Source of the DNA: JAAUUE01 sp943370025
Lineage (GTDB): Bacteria > Cyanobacteriota > Cyanobacteriia > Cyanobacteriales > JAAUUE01
NCBI GenBank assembly: GCA_943370025.1
Contig: CALRPI020000016.1
Coordinates: 17,939-81,938 of the forward strand
Length of the DNA stretch: 64,000 nucleotides
Direction of reading: 5' to 3'
Each line of letters opens with the position of its first letter. The stretch's first letter is position 1. The notes beneath the pieces are model-generated. The model was not told the DNA's origin. It ran no database searches and saw only the letters and a program-made list of their open reading frames with translations. The position numbers were made by a program, and so were the translations under genes. Shown in pieces: positions 56,674-64,000 of the stretch.

Positions 56674-58662
56674 CTAGCGAGAAGAAGGAGTAAGAATTCG
56701 AGAATCATCGCCTTGTACATCATCAAAAATTGCCCCTCTAGAAATCAAATCACGTTTCATTTCTTCAGAAATTCCTTGATTAGATATAAATTTAGTCGAT
56801 TTAACAATAGCTTCACTGAGGTTGGCTCTACTAAGGTTGACTCTACTGAGGTCGGCTCCAAAGAGGTAGGCTTCACTAAGGTCGGCTCCACTGAGGTCGG
56901 CTCCACTGAGGTCGACTCCACTGAAGCCGACTCTACTGAGGTCGGCTCCACTGAGGTTTACTCCACTGAGGTTTACTCCACTGAGGTCGGCTCCACTGAG
57001 GTAGGCTCCAAAGAGGTAGGCTCCACTAAGTTTGGCTCCACTAAGTTTGGCTCTAAAGAGTTTGGCTCTACTAAGATTGGCTCCACTGAGGTTGGCTTCA
57101 CTGAAGTTGGCTTCACTGAGGTCGGCTCCACTGAGGTTGGCTCCACTAAGTTTGGCTTCACTGAGTTTGACTCCCCTGAGGTCGGCTCCCTTGAGGTCGG
57201 CTCCACTGAGTTTGGCTCCCCTGAGGTCGGCTCCCTTGAGGTCAGCTCCACTAAGATTGACTTCACTGAGGTCGGCTCTAATAAGATTGGCTCCCTTGAG
57301 GTCGGCTCCACTGAGGTCGGCTCCACTGAGTTTGGATTCCCTAAGATTGACTTCACTGAGGTCGGCTCTACTAAGGTCGACTCCCGTGAGATTGGCTCCC
57401 TTCAGTTTGGCTTCACTGAGGTTAGCTCCATTGAGGTTAGCTCCACTGAGTTTGGCTTTTCTGAGGTCGGATCTACTGAGGTCAGCTTCAGTAAGGTTAG
57501 CTCCACTGAGGTTAGCTCCACTGAGGTTAGCTCCAGATAAGTCATTGAAGATGTCTCCACTGAGTTTGGCTCCACTGAGGTTGGCTCCACTGAGGTTGGC
57601 TTCAGTAAGGTTGGCTCCCCTGAGGTTAGCTCCACTGAGTTTGGCTCCACTGAGTTTGGCTCCACTGAGGTTGGCTTTAATGAGATTAGCTCCACTGAGG
57701 TCAGCTTCAGTAAGGTTGACTCCACTGAGGTTGGCTCCACTGAAGAGATCAGCTTCACTGAGGTTGGCTTTTCTGAGATCAGCTTCACTGAGGTTGGCTT
57801 TTCTGAGGTCGGCTTTTCTGAGGTCGGCTTTTCTGAGGTCGTCCATTCTGTTGAGTTCGGCTTCTCTCTCTTCATTGATGCTATGTTGTCTCATGCTTCC
57901 CATAAATCTAGTGAAGACTCTACCGAGATTAGCTCCACTGAGATTAGCTCCAATGAGATTAGCTCCAATGAGATTAGCTCCAATGAGGTTAGCCTCCGTG
58001 AAGTTGGCTCTAATGAGATTAGCTCCAATGAGGTTAGCTCCAATGAGATTAGCCTCTGTGAAGTTGGCTCTAATGAGATTCTCGAAATCGACATTTGCTA
58101 TAGATGTCCCCTCAATTTCTTCAAGCCTTCCCGATCGATAAAGAGTTTGAATTTTTACTAATGCTTCTGGTGTGCCAGTCAAGATTAATTTGATACTACC
58201 TTCTTGAACATCAATAATAGAAATCGAAGCATCACCCGTAATCTGTCGTAGTAATTTAACAATGGCGTTTAGTTTTGCTTGGTCTACTTGATCTACAGTT
58301 CCAGCGATCGCAAAAGCTAGACGAATTTGTTTTTCTACTTGATTTACTTTTTCGTCAATCTGCTGAAATTCTTGTCTGGCAAACTTTGTGCTTGTAACTG
58401 TGGCAAAACTTTCTTGTTCATGCCCTGGTGTAGCATCTGCATCAGTAATCTCTGCAATATCACGCCATTCAAGTTTGAGAATCTTGCAAATCTCCGTGAA
58501 ATTTTCATGGGTGATCGGCTTGCGATTGAAAAAATTGCTCACCGTCGATCGAGAGTATTTCAGCCTTTTCTCTGCCAAGACCGTTTGCGTTATGCCGAGA
58601 TCAATCAATGCCTCCTTTGCCCGTTTTGCCCCCATTTCTGTCGCAATCAGAGTCCTCGCCAT
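56674..58662 (-). CDS. HTH-domain protein with very long pentapeptide-repeat region
   Basis: A 662-aa protein from ATG 58662. Residues about 1-75 form a Cro/XRE-like helix-turn-helix of the type found at the start of cyanobacterial NTPase/NACHT proteins (LGITQTVLAEKRLKYSRSTV, NFFNRKPITHENFTEICKIL). Residues about 95-185 contain a short helical part and a module DASISIIDVQEGSIKLILTG followed by ALVKIQTLYRSGRLEEIEGT, which I associate with effector-associated modules in signalling proteins. From about 190 to 635 are near-continuous A(N/D)LSGA-type pentapeptides forming a right-handed beta-helix; the spacing is broken by GANLGRVFTRFMGSMRQHS. The tail is polar. Repetition makes the DNA strongly periodic. 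The role is unknown: DNA-binding or DNA-mimic regulator, or defence-related (inference). Confidence 0.88.
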   Translation of the reverse strand: MARTLIATEMGAKRAKEALIDLGITQTVLAEKRLKYSRSTVSNFFNRKPITHENFTEICKILKLEWRDIAEITDADATPGHEQESFATVTSTKFARQEFQQIDEKVNQVEKQIRLAFAIAGTVDQVDQAKLNAIVKLLRQITGDASISIIDVQEGSIKLILTGTPEALVKIQTLYRSGRLEEIEGTSIANVDFENLIRANFTEANLIGANLIGANLIRANFTEANLIGANLIGANLIGANLSGANLGRVFTRFMGSMRQHSINEEREAELNRMDDLRKADLRKADLRKANLSEADLRKANLSEADLFSGANLSGVNLTEADLSGANLIKANLSGAKLSGAKLSGANLRGANLTEANLSGANLSGAKLSGDIFNDLSGANLSGANLSGANLTEADLSRSDLRKAKLSGANLNGANLSEAKLKGANLTGVDLSRADLSEVNLRESKLSGADLSGADLKGANLIRADLSEVNLSGADLKGADLRGAKLSGADLKGADLRGVKLSEAKLSGANLSGADLSEANFSEANLSGANLSRAKLFRAKLSGAKLSGAYLFGAYLSGADLSGVNLSGVNLSGADLSRVGFSGVDLSGADLSGADLSEAYLFGADLSRVNLSRANLSEAIVKSTKFISNQGISEEMKRDLISRGAIFDDVQGDDSRILTPSSR

Positions 58663-58840
58663 TTCCCAGCCCAAAATTAACTGCCATTCTTAACAGATTA
58701 ACAAACTTAGGCATAACTTCGGCATACCTAGGCAGAAATCAGTCACCTCAGATCAGCCAAAGTCAGCCAGAGTTAGCCCCCCTTCAGACATAGCCCATTT
58801 TAGATTAGCCATGTAATCAAAACTTACCCCAGCTAAAAAA

Positions 58841-59011
58841 ATGATCTATCCCATCGCTAAATCTGTAGTAGCTTATACGGCTTTTCTCACCATCGTTTTT
58901 ATAGGCATCGGCTCCCTCAACCTCGATCGATCTATTCAACCAACCCAACTAGCTAATAACCAAAAGTGTGGTTGCACTAACAATGATTCTTGCTTTCCTT
59001 GCCCCGAATAA
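58841..59011 (+). CDS. Small Cys-rich membrane peptide, 56 aa
   Basis: A short frame: one N-terminal membrane or signal segment (SVVAYTAFLTIVFIGIGSLN), a polar linker, then a four-cysteine tail (KCGCTNNDSCFPCPE, spacing C-x-C-x6-C-x2-C). The Cys cluster after a membrane segment would lie outside the cytoplasm or bind metal. It precedes, by 20 bp, another small membrane protein on the same strand, so the two probably form an operon. No family recognised. Support comes from codon pattern and composition only. Confidence 0.5.
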   Translation: MIYPIAKSVVAYTAFLTIVFIGIGSLNLDRSIQPTQLANNQKCGCTNNDSCFPCPE

Positions 59012-59031
59012 ATCAAAATCAAACCAAAATT

Positions 59032-59256
59032 ATGAACAACCAATATAGTGCGATCGTCACCCTCGGATTCACCCTGATCAAGTTTCTATTTCTCTCCTTT
59101 ATGGGGTTTGGAATTGTCTATATATTCACCTACACAATTCACAGCGATGGAGCCACCGCCCTGCTAAAACTTGGCTCCCAATTGATCATGCCCCTAGTAA
59201 TGCTGGCATTTTGTATTATGGGTGGAGTGATTATATTAGAATCTTGCCGTGAATGA
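59032..59256 (+). CDS. Small two-helix membrane protein, 74 aa
   Basis: From ATG 59032 the protein has two clear hydrophobic helices, LIKFLFLSFMGFGIVYIFTY and LIMPLVMLAFCIMGGVIILE, joined by a short polar loop (TIHSDGATALLKLGSQ). No known family. It follows the 56-aa Cys-rich membrane peptide by 20 bp. Its last 21 bp overlap the 3' end of the convergent antitoxin-like gene. Holin-like, regulatory or stress roles are possible but not shown. Confidence 0.6.
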   Translation: MNNQYSAIVTLGFTLIKFLFLSFMGFGIVYIFTYTIHSDGATALLKLGSQLIMPLVMLAFCIMGGVIILESCRE

Positions 59257-59532
59257 GGTTCTAACTTCTTCCCAAGTTAGGACATTTTCTGGATTCATTT
59301 CATAATTATTAATTCTATGATCAAGCTCACGCTTTTGTATTGCTGTTAACTCAGGATAATGTTTGTCGGTAGCAATACTATCTGCTGTATCCTCCAGAGC
59401 ATATTCCTCCTCTGGGAATAATTCAGCCTCCAATAGTTGCCAAAGTTCCCTTTTATCATTGATATCCAGCAAAGAAACCGCCTCTAGGAGCGATCGAAAT
59501 GAAATATCTACTTTCACATTATGCTCAGACAT
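59236..59532 (-). CDS. Addiction-module antitoxin-like protein
   Basis: A 98-aa acidic protein. The N-terminal half (DISFRSLLEAVSLLDINDKR, ELWQLLEAELFPEEE) and C-terminal half (IQKRELDHRINNYEMNPENV, LTWEEVRTSFTARF) resemble the putative addiction-module component family, in which a RELDRRIxxYExxPEx-SWEEV tail binds a RelE/ParE-type toxin. A GGGGAGG ribosome site lies upstream of the ATG. No toxin gene follows: the 3' end runs into the convergent membrane-protein gene. It looks like an orphan antitoxin. Confidence 0.65.
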   Translation of the reverse strand: MSEHNVKVDISFRSLLEAVSLLDINDKRELWQLLEAELFPEEEYALEDTADSIATDKHYPELTAIQKRELDHRINNYEMNPENVLTWEEVRTSFTARF

Positions 59533-59588
59533 GAGAACCTCCCCATTTTCAATTGATACTCTGGCTTCCTCAACTCCTTGGCAATTAA

Positions 59589-61031
59589 TTATAGATAACT
59601 TTTGATAATTTCCCCCAAGGTGGCGATGCCATACTCAATATCTTCTGGTGGAGCAGAAAAACTGAGCCGCATGGCGGGATAGCTTTGTTTGCCGGGGAAG
59701 AACAACGCCCCATTCCCCACCACTACTCGCCTTGCCGCAGCCTTCTGGCAAATTTCCTGAAGCGGCATCCCCTCTGGAAACGTCACCCACAAAAACACAC
59801 CTCCCTTAGGAACCGTCCAAGAAGTTTCCACCGGAAAATAGGTTTCCAGCGCCTTGAGCATCGTATTCCGGTTTGCCAGATGAACGGTTCGCAGGTGGCT
59901 CAGGTGACGACGGTAGTGACCAGAGGCTAAGTATTCGCTGACTATAGATTGGGTGACCGTAGAGGTATGAAAATCATTGAAAAATTTCTTTTCCAACAGC
60001 GGCTGGTATTGATCTCCCGTCACCACCATGTAACCTACCCTCAAACCCGGCATCAGGGTTTTCGAGAAAGTGCCTAGGTAGGTAACCAGATGATCTTGGT
60101 CTAGGGCTTTAATGGGCGGCGGTACTGGTTCAAAGTTTAAGCCTTCGTAGGCATTGTCCTCCAACACGGGACAAGAGTATTGAGCTGCCAGACTCAGCAA
60201 TTCCCGGCGGTGAGCCTCGCTGGTGGTGATGCCCGTGGGGTTGTGGAGAGTGCTGATGGTGTAAATCAGCCGGGGACGATGGCTGTGGAGATATTTGCTT
60301 AATAGTTCTAGATTCATTCCCTCTACGGTCATGGGGATACCAATTACCCTCGCCCCTAAGTTTTCTAGCATTGCCAGAATCCCCACATAGGTGGGGCTTT
60401 CCACAATTACCCAATCTCCTTTTTGGACGTAATGATTAACGGCGATCGACATGCCTTGTTTAGAACCATTGGTAATAATTAACTGCTCTGGAGTGACTTC
60501 TAAACCCCGCTGGATCAGCATTTGGACGATCTGTTTTCTCAGGGTAAGCTGTCCTTCGGGAATATCATAGTTAAAAAGATTCTCCCCAATATTATTGATA
60601 GATCTGCGGGCAATTTTTTGTAAGTCACCCAAATCCGAAGGGGATGGCACACCGAAATGAAAATTGATCATATCCGGTTGGTTGTGGGCATCGATCGAAG
60701 CGTAGTAGGTCTCAAAAAAAGTGGGATTACTGCCTTCAGGAATAATCACGTTCTGAGCAGGGGCAAAGGTACAGGGTTTGGTGTTGCAGGTTTTAATATT
60801 ATTCACAAAATATCCAGAACCCTGCCTTGCCTGGACTAAGCCATCGGCTTCGAGAATGCCATAAGCCTCAATTACTGTCAATTTATTGACATGGGTAGTT
60901 TCTGCCAAACAGCGAATGGAGGGGAGTTTTTCGCCGGGAGGCAATGCCCCAGATTTGATCAAGCGACCAAGGCGATCGCTAATTTGCAGATATACGGGCT
61001 TGGTAGACTGGCGATCGAGGGGAATTTTCAT
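59589..61031 (-). CDS. MocR-family transcriptional regulator (GntR HTH plus PLP-dependent aminotransferase domain)
   Basis: A 480-aa fusion. Residues about 1-75 are a GntR winged helix (PVYLQISDRLGRLIKSGALP, GEKLPSIRCLAETTHVNKLT, EADGLVQARQGSGYFV). Residues about 100-480 are a fold-type I aminotransferase domain: ITNGSKQGMSIAVNHYVQKG, IYTISTLHNPTGITTSEAHR, PVLEDNAYEGLNFEP, the PLP-Lys in LGTFSKTLMPGLRVGYMV, and MRLSFSAPPEDIEYGIATLG. MocR proteins use the aminotransferase domain to sense PLP or amino-acid adducts. It is transcribed away from the 61401 gene, with a hairpin just upstream. Target genes are unknown. Confidence 0.93.
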   Translation of the reverse strand: MKIPLDRQSTKPVYLQISDRLGRLIKSGALPPGEKLPSIRCLAETTHVNKLTVIEAYGILEADGLVQARQGSGYFVNNIKTCNTKPCTFAPAQNVIIPEGSNPTFFETYYASIDAHNQPDMINFHFGVPSPSDLGDLQKIARRSINNIGENLFNYDIPEGQLTLRKQIVQMLIQRGLEVTPEQLIITNGSKQGMSIAVNHYVQKGDWVIVESPTYVGILAMLENLGARVIGIPMTVEGMNLELLSKYLHSHRPRLIYTISTLHNPTGITTSEAHRRELLSLAAQYSCPVLEDNAYEGLNFEPVPPPIKALDQDHLVTYLGTFSKTLMPGLRVGYMVVTGDQYQPLLEKKFFNDFHTSTVTQSIVSEYLASGHYRRHLSHLRTVHLANRNTMLKALETYFPVETSWTVPKGGVFLWVTFPEGMPLQEICQKAAARRVVVGNGALFFPGKQSYPAMRLSFSAPPEDIEYGIATLGEIIKSYL

Positions 61032-61400
61032 AAGCTCTGATCCCTAACTGGTATAGATATGCCCTACTTTTACCTACTAAATTTTCGCCCCCGGAGGGGG
61101 CGAAAATTTAGCTACAGGGCGATCTGGATAGTCAATACCTTTGATATTAAGCTACTTTCTCTAAATACTCCCAGTACAGTTTTTGTTTTTTTGACTATAA
61201 CAGTTATTTTTTTAGCTAACTGTTCTACTTAAGTTTGGGTTAACTGTACCTTCTCACCCCATTTTTTAACTGCCATAATTAAAACATAGAGACAAGAAAG
61301 AATTTGTTTCTCCCAACTTTAGGAAAAATACCTGTTACTAATTGTAGCCTAAATAAGGTGTGGACTGGGTTGGAAATAGATAGAATTGGAGGATGGAGAA
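61032..61400. other. Intergenic region between divergent genes
   Basis: About 370 bp. It holds the perfect hairpin at 61079-61109 and several T-rich stretches (about 61180-61225). An ACAGTT/AACTGT pair near 61200-61235 forms a weak palindrome. No coding frame is seen; the region should contain two divergent promoters. Confidence 0.45.
61079..61109. repeat. Perfect GC-rich hairpin upstream of the MocR gene
   Basis: AAATTTTCGCCCCC pairs with GGGGGCGAAAATTT around GGA. The arm style is the same as in family A copies, but the family A flanks are absent, so this may be a bare hairpin derived from it. Confidence 0.7.
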
Positions 61401-61706
61401 ATGCGGGCTTATCATAATGATTTTCAAATACAAACCTCTGCTAGCAACAAGATTGAGCATGTAACAGAAATTTCTTTTGCTCAGAAACTAAGCAATATTC
61501 CTCAAGCATTAGTAACAATTTTTAAGGACGCTGGGGCAAGCCTAGTTCATTATCTAACTCGCCCCAATGAAATTAGAGTTTGGCAAGTAAGCGATCGCCA
61601 AGGCGAAACCTATTGGAAAGCCTACGATCCCTACACTAACACCACCACCTACGTAAATTCTGAAAATGATCTCCGGGTGTGGTTAGAGCAACGTTACTCC
61701 AAGTAA
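61401..61706 (+). CDS. Hypothetical protein, 101 aa
   Basis: From ATG 61401, which follows GGAGGATGGAGAA, a strong ribosome site; a TTG at 61386 would extend it by five residues. The protein has a helical first half (EISFAQKLSNIPQALVTIFK) and a C-terminal portion rich in aromatic residues (VWQVSDRQGETYWKAYDPYT, NSENDLRVWLEQRYSK) that resembles small beta-sheet proteins seen in cyanobacteria. No function is recognised. It is probably single and is followed by a strong terminator-like hairpin. Confidence 0.68.
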   Translation: MRAYHNDFQIQTSASNKIEHVTEISFAQKLSNIPQALVTIFKDAGASLVHYLTRPNEIRVWQVSDRQGETYWKAYDPYTNTTTYVNSENDLRVWLEQRYSK

Positions 61707-61735
61707 TCCTAAATCTGATTTTGTTACTATCTTTG

Positions 61736-61800
61736 TGTCCGGCGGTTGAAACCGCAACTACAACAGCAAAGTCCGCCTGTGCAGACTCAGAAATAAGTAA
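61736..61800. repeat. Interspersed repeat, family E copy 5 (inverted)
   Basis: GGCGGTTGAAACCGCAACTA, CAACAGCAAAGTCCGCC and GACTCAGAAATAAG. It is in the same orientation as the copy inside the cca gene, and ends with the same GACTCAGAAAT sequence. Confidence 0.78.
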
Positions 61801-61808
61801 GTGATCCT

Positions 61809-61845
61809 AAATAAGTTCAATAGCTTGCGGCTATTGAACTTATTT
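61809..61845. terminator. Strong hairpin between convergent genes
   Basis: AAATAAGTTCAATAGC (61809-61824) pairs perfectly with 61830-61845 around TTGCG. The A-rich 5' and T-rich 3' edges allow it to terminate transcription in both directions. Confidence 0.7.
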
Positions 61846-61893
61846 GCTATATCTAATGGGTTGAAAACAGCACCTCATGATGCCATTTTCATG

Positions 61894-62532
61894 TCATTCT
61901 GTGTCACTAGATATCTCGCTAATCTTTGAGCCTAAATGCTTTAGTACTTGTAATACTCTGTAAAGTTCGTTATCAGGATTTACCAAGGAAAATAGTCGTG
62001 AATTTGCATATTCATGGTGCAATGTTTTTAGAAATAAAAAATCATTACCATTGGTAATCATGCCAAAGGTTGGTTGTACTGCTTCCGGATTACTCAGCAT
62101 ATAAGCTAAAGCTTGGGGAATTGCTCGTGTTACGGCAAAATCACTGCGTTTAGATTCAATGACCAATAACCAAAGCTGATTCTTGACTACTAATACATCA
62201 ATCCGCCCACGAATTATGGTTTCCTCGTCCTGCATTTCTAGGGCGACACTTGTTTCTGTTTCCAGCCGAAATGGTTTGCGATAAAAACCTGCCAAATCTA
62301 ACAATGGTGCCAGCACAACCATCTTCACTGTATTTTCTAACGTTGGCGGCTCTTCCATTAATTCTAGGAAATTGGATTTGAGGCGATCTAACAAACGTTG
62401 CTCTTCATCGCTCAAGGCAGCAAAATTATCCAACCATTCAGAAAAGAAAGTAGAACTTTGAGCTAGTCGCAGCCCAAAATTTTGCTTCAATTCTCTGAGA
62501 GTGATATCTTTTGCTGCGATCGCCTGAACCAT
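61894..62532 (-). CDS. Stand-alone HsdR N-terminal-type nuclease-domain protein
   Basis: A 212-aa protein resembling the N-terminal nuclease domain of type I restriction R subunits, without the helicase part. The PD-(D/E)xK-like core is visible: ENTVKMVVLAPLLDLAGFYR, then IIRGRIDVLVVKNQLWLLVI (Asp) followed by ESKRSDFAVTRAIPQALAYM (E-x-K), and PTFGMITNGNDFLFLKTLH. Such single-domain proteins are frequent in cyanobacteria and their role is undefined. The start is 1 bp after the stop of the ParD-like gene on the same strand, indicating an operon in which it occupies the place of a toxin. Confidence 0.8.
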   Translation of the reverse strand: MVQAIAAKDITLRELKQNFGLRLAQSSTFFSEWLDNFAALSDEEQRLLDRLKSNFLELMEEPPTLENTVKMVVLAPLLDLAGFYRKPFRLETETSVALEMQDEETIIRGRIDVLVVKNQLWLLVIESKRSDFAVTRAIPQALAYMLSNPEAVQPTFGMITNGNDFLFLKTLHHEYANSRLFSLVNPDNELYRVLQVLKHLGSKISEISSDTE

Positions 62533-62533
62533 A

Positions 62534-62770
62534 TCAAATCCTGAATAGAACTAATAACTCTAACCTTACTCCAAGAACAAATCGATCAATCGAAGCAATC
62601 CCCTCTTTTACCTGTTCACGAGTTTCAGTAAGCCATGATTGGTAAGATTGCCACTTTTTCTCCAGCAGTCTGAGTGCCACTTGTATTACTTCATCAGCAG
62701 TTTGGAAATTACCTGTGGCAATTAGATTGGTTACGATCACTTCTTGCTCAGAATTTAGAGTAATACTCAT
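62534..62770 (-). CDS. ParD-family antitoxin with altered C-terminus
   Basis: A 78-aa ribbon-helix-helix-type antitoxin. The N-terminal part is standard ParD: MSITLNSEQEVIVTNLIATG, NFQTADEVIQVALRLLEKKW, then WLTETREQVKEGIASIDR. The usual acidic toxin-binding tail (typically Gly-Glu-rich) is replaced by the hydrophobic FVLGVRLELLVLFRI. Since the toxin-binding tail is altered and no ParE gene follows, it is probably a remnant or has a new role with the adjacent HsdR N-domain protein, whose start is 1 bp downstream. Confidence 0.78.
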   Translation of the reverse strand: MSITLNSEQEVIVTNLIATGNFQTADEVIQVALRLLEKKWQSYQSWLTETREQVKEGIASIDRFVLGVRLELLVLFRI

Positions 62771-62994
62771 AGTAGGAATAGGTTTGGGTGGAACTATACC
62801 TAGTATAGCTAACTCTTATCAACAAAGAATTAGCTATTCAAATCTTGAAATGTTCTCTTCCGCCACTCTAAACAAAAGCAGAATCTATAATGGTGAAATT
62901 TAGTGGTGGCATATAAGCTAGAACCTAAAACCACTAGCCTTTGTTTGTCCACCGCAGTTGAATTGTTATCCTGCAACGCTTACCATTTTCATTT

Positions 62995-63663
62995 TTAACT
63001 ATCTCCACTTTCTTTCAAAGTTAAGTCAATACTTTCTATTTGCTTCTGTGTTTCGGGATGCATCTGAATATTTAGCCGTTTAATTTGATCTCGTAAATAA
63101 CCATCAGAAATGATTGAGTCGTCCCAGTATTCCGAATAATCAATAAAGCTCTCACCCCAAAAATCACGAACTATTGGATCGAAAACTTCAAAAGCAAATC
63201 TTAACGTCTCTACGGAACCCTCGCAATCAGGAGCAGCAAAATGGACAATTGTGTTTCGCAGAGCACCAAACTTCTGATATTTATCTAATTCCTTGATTCT
63301 ATAACCAGTTGTAGCCCATAGAACTTCAGGTAATTCTGAATACATCAAAGTTCGACCGTACTCAAAGAGTTCCTTGATACCCAAAGCATTCTTAGTAGTA
63401 TTTGATTTAGGGTATGATTTGAAGATCAAAAGCGGATGCTCTTCAGCAATGCGTGCCTTGACAAGGATTTCTGCTCCATGTGCTGCATGAACTACCGATA
63501 GTACATGGGAAAAAGGACTCATCATTTCGCTAAAGGTTGCGTCGTAAATAGCTCTACCAAGAACATGAAATCCAAATTCCTTCATATGTTGTGATACTTG
63601 CTTTGTCTCAGGATGCACGTAATCTACTCCTTTATCAGTAACGCTACTTAATTTCTTGATCAC
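62995..63663 (-). CDS. HEPN-like hypothetical protein, 222 aa
   Basis: A 222-aa mostly alpha-helical protein. A helix GFHVLGRAIYDATFSEMMSP is followed by VLSVVHAAHGAEILVKARIA, which looks like the first HEPN helices. The motif LRNTIVHF contains R-x4-H (Arg136, His141), the catalytic signature of HEPN ribonucleases. The region after about 150 is acidic and ends in helices. HEPN proteins often act as toxins or in defence with MNT antitoxins or ATPases; no such partner is visible here, though the window ends soon after. Confidence in the fold is moderate. Confidence 0.55.
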   Translation of the reverse strand: MIKKLSSVTDKGVDYVHPETKQVSQHMKEFGFHVLGRAIYDATFSEMMSPFSHVLSVVHAAHGAEILVKARIAEEHPLLIFKSYPKSNTTKNALGIKELFEYGRTLMYSELPEVLWATTGYRIKELDKYQKFGALRNTIVHFAAPDCEGSVETLRFAFEVFDPIVRDFWGESFIDYSEYWDDSIISDGYLRDQIKRLNIQMHPETQKQIESIDLTLKESGDS

Positions 63664-63890
63664 ACTTCAACAGAGAGGTTGGCAATAACGAACTAACCAG
63701 AAAACTTATGCCACAACGGTTAAGTTGAACCGCATTCGCTACGCTCAGCGGTTAACTATTATCGTTGTTATGTCGGTTCTAACGATCTGTTCTATCGACG
63801 CATGATTTTATCATATACTGTCAAGTCCTATATAAAGCGGTCGATAGAACTATAGGGCAAACGCATACGTTTCGTAACAATAAGCACAAC
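63664..63890. other. Intergenic region with inverted repeats next to a transposase end
   Basis: It contains GTTCTATCGAC (63789-63799) and its inverted copy GTCGATAGAAC (63840-63850), about 40 bp apart. It also has AACCGC / GCGGTT around ATTCGCTACGCTCA (63729-63755). One or both may relate to the terminal inverted repeat or insertion site of the adjacent insertion sequence. Confidence 0.45.
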
Positions 63891-64000
63891 CTAGACAGTA
63901 AGTATATTCAAGGAGCTAAGAACATCCTTCAGATAGTTGTCGTCCCAGCCAGCCTTGAGACGTTTGGTCTTGACTCCTACCCTCGTTTTTTTGTCTCGTG
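63891..64000 (-). mobile_element. C-terminal end of an insertion-sequence transposase (cut by window edge)
   Basis: Reading inward on the minus strand, the last 35 codons are RDKKTRVGVKTKRLKAGWDD then NYLKDVLSSLNILTV and a TAG at 63891-63893. A Lys/Arg-rich stretch followed by GWD-xNYL resembles the C-termini of IS transposases. The catalytic domain is outside the window, so the IS family cannot be named. Confidence 0.55.

Noticed and set aside
57032..58141. Plus-strand open frame of 369 codons rich in Leu-Ala-Pro-Leu-Arg
   Set aside because: It is the antisense shadow of the pentapeptide repeat gene; the strict 15-bp periodicity of that gene keeps the other frames open. The frames at 56668-57540 (+), 57402-57875 (-) and 56973-57356 (-) are the same effect.

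Overview
The window looks like a chromosomal segment of a filamentous, probably oscillatorian, cyanobacterium. The evidence is the ndhA-I-G-E operon, a membrane-anchored phycobilisome rod linker of the CpcL/CpcG2 type, a TLP40-like cyclophilin, dense GCGATCGC (HIP1) octamers, heptanucleotide tandem repeats, and many cyanobacterium-specific families (Uma2, FecR-CHASE2, pentapeptide, FHA-PBP). No tRNA, rRNA or CRISPR array was seen.

Layout. 0-3 kb: a Uma2 nuclease, a peptidoglycan-binding-type protein and a GH25 lysozyme. 3.3-10.6 kb: phosphohexomutase, aat, a CCA-type tRNA nucleotidyltransferase carrying an in-frame repeat insertion, a degenerate Ser/Thr kinase, and convergent with it an FHA-fused class A PBP. 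11.4-17.8 kb: a five-gene NatB/LivHMGF amino-acid ABC transporter operon followed by a vapBC-type module whose toxin is split by a small palindromic element. 17.9-24.3 kb: a pentapeptide protein, two hypotheticals, ndhAIGE, an HsdR remnant and a DUF559 nuclease. 24.3-32.3 kb: miaB, a Crp/Fnr regulator, an FAD/NAD-binding protein, a CHASE2 adenylate cyclase and two FecR paralogues. 33-38 kb: TIGR01777 epimerase, 2Fe-2S ferredoxin-like protein, plsX-fabH and YciI. 38-45 kb: a broken secreted-protein gene, SH3 protein, TLP40-like cyclophilin, WG-repeat protein, HEAT fragment, cpcL and a MobA-like transferase. 45-49.5 kb: a two-partner-secretion exoprotein with a cut-off CHAT domain, plus a decayed second copy of its start. 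49.8-55.2 kb: M20 amidohydrolase, a three-Cys protein with its TcmP partner, lpxB and clpP. 55.3-64 kb: an accessory stretch of small toxin/antitoxin-like genes, a large HTH-pentapeptide protein, a MocR regulator, an HsdR N-domain protein with ParD, an HEPN-like protein and a transposase end.

The most unusual signal is the intergenic DNA. At least ten families of about 25-170 bp palindromic elements are scattered through the window. Several have TATAG...CTATA or TACAGCA...TGCTGTA termini. Within families the flanks are conserved, while the hairpin arms change in a base-paired (compensatory) way or are replaced altogether yet stay self-complementary. One copy splits vapC and appears to duplicate TA/TATA. 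Another composite insertion adds exactly 69 codons to the CCA enzyme between 15-bp direct repeats. Others abut gene starts or sit inside operons. These look like non-autonomous mobile palindromes that are also reshaping genes.

All functional calls rest on reading translated motifs by eye; no database search was possible.
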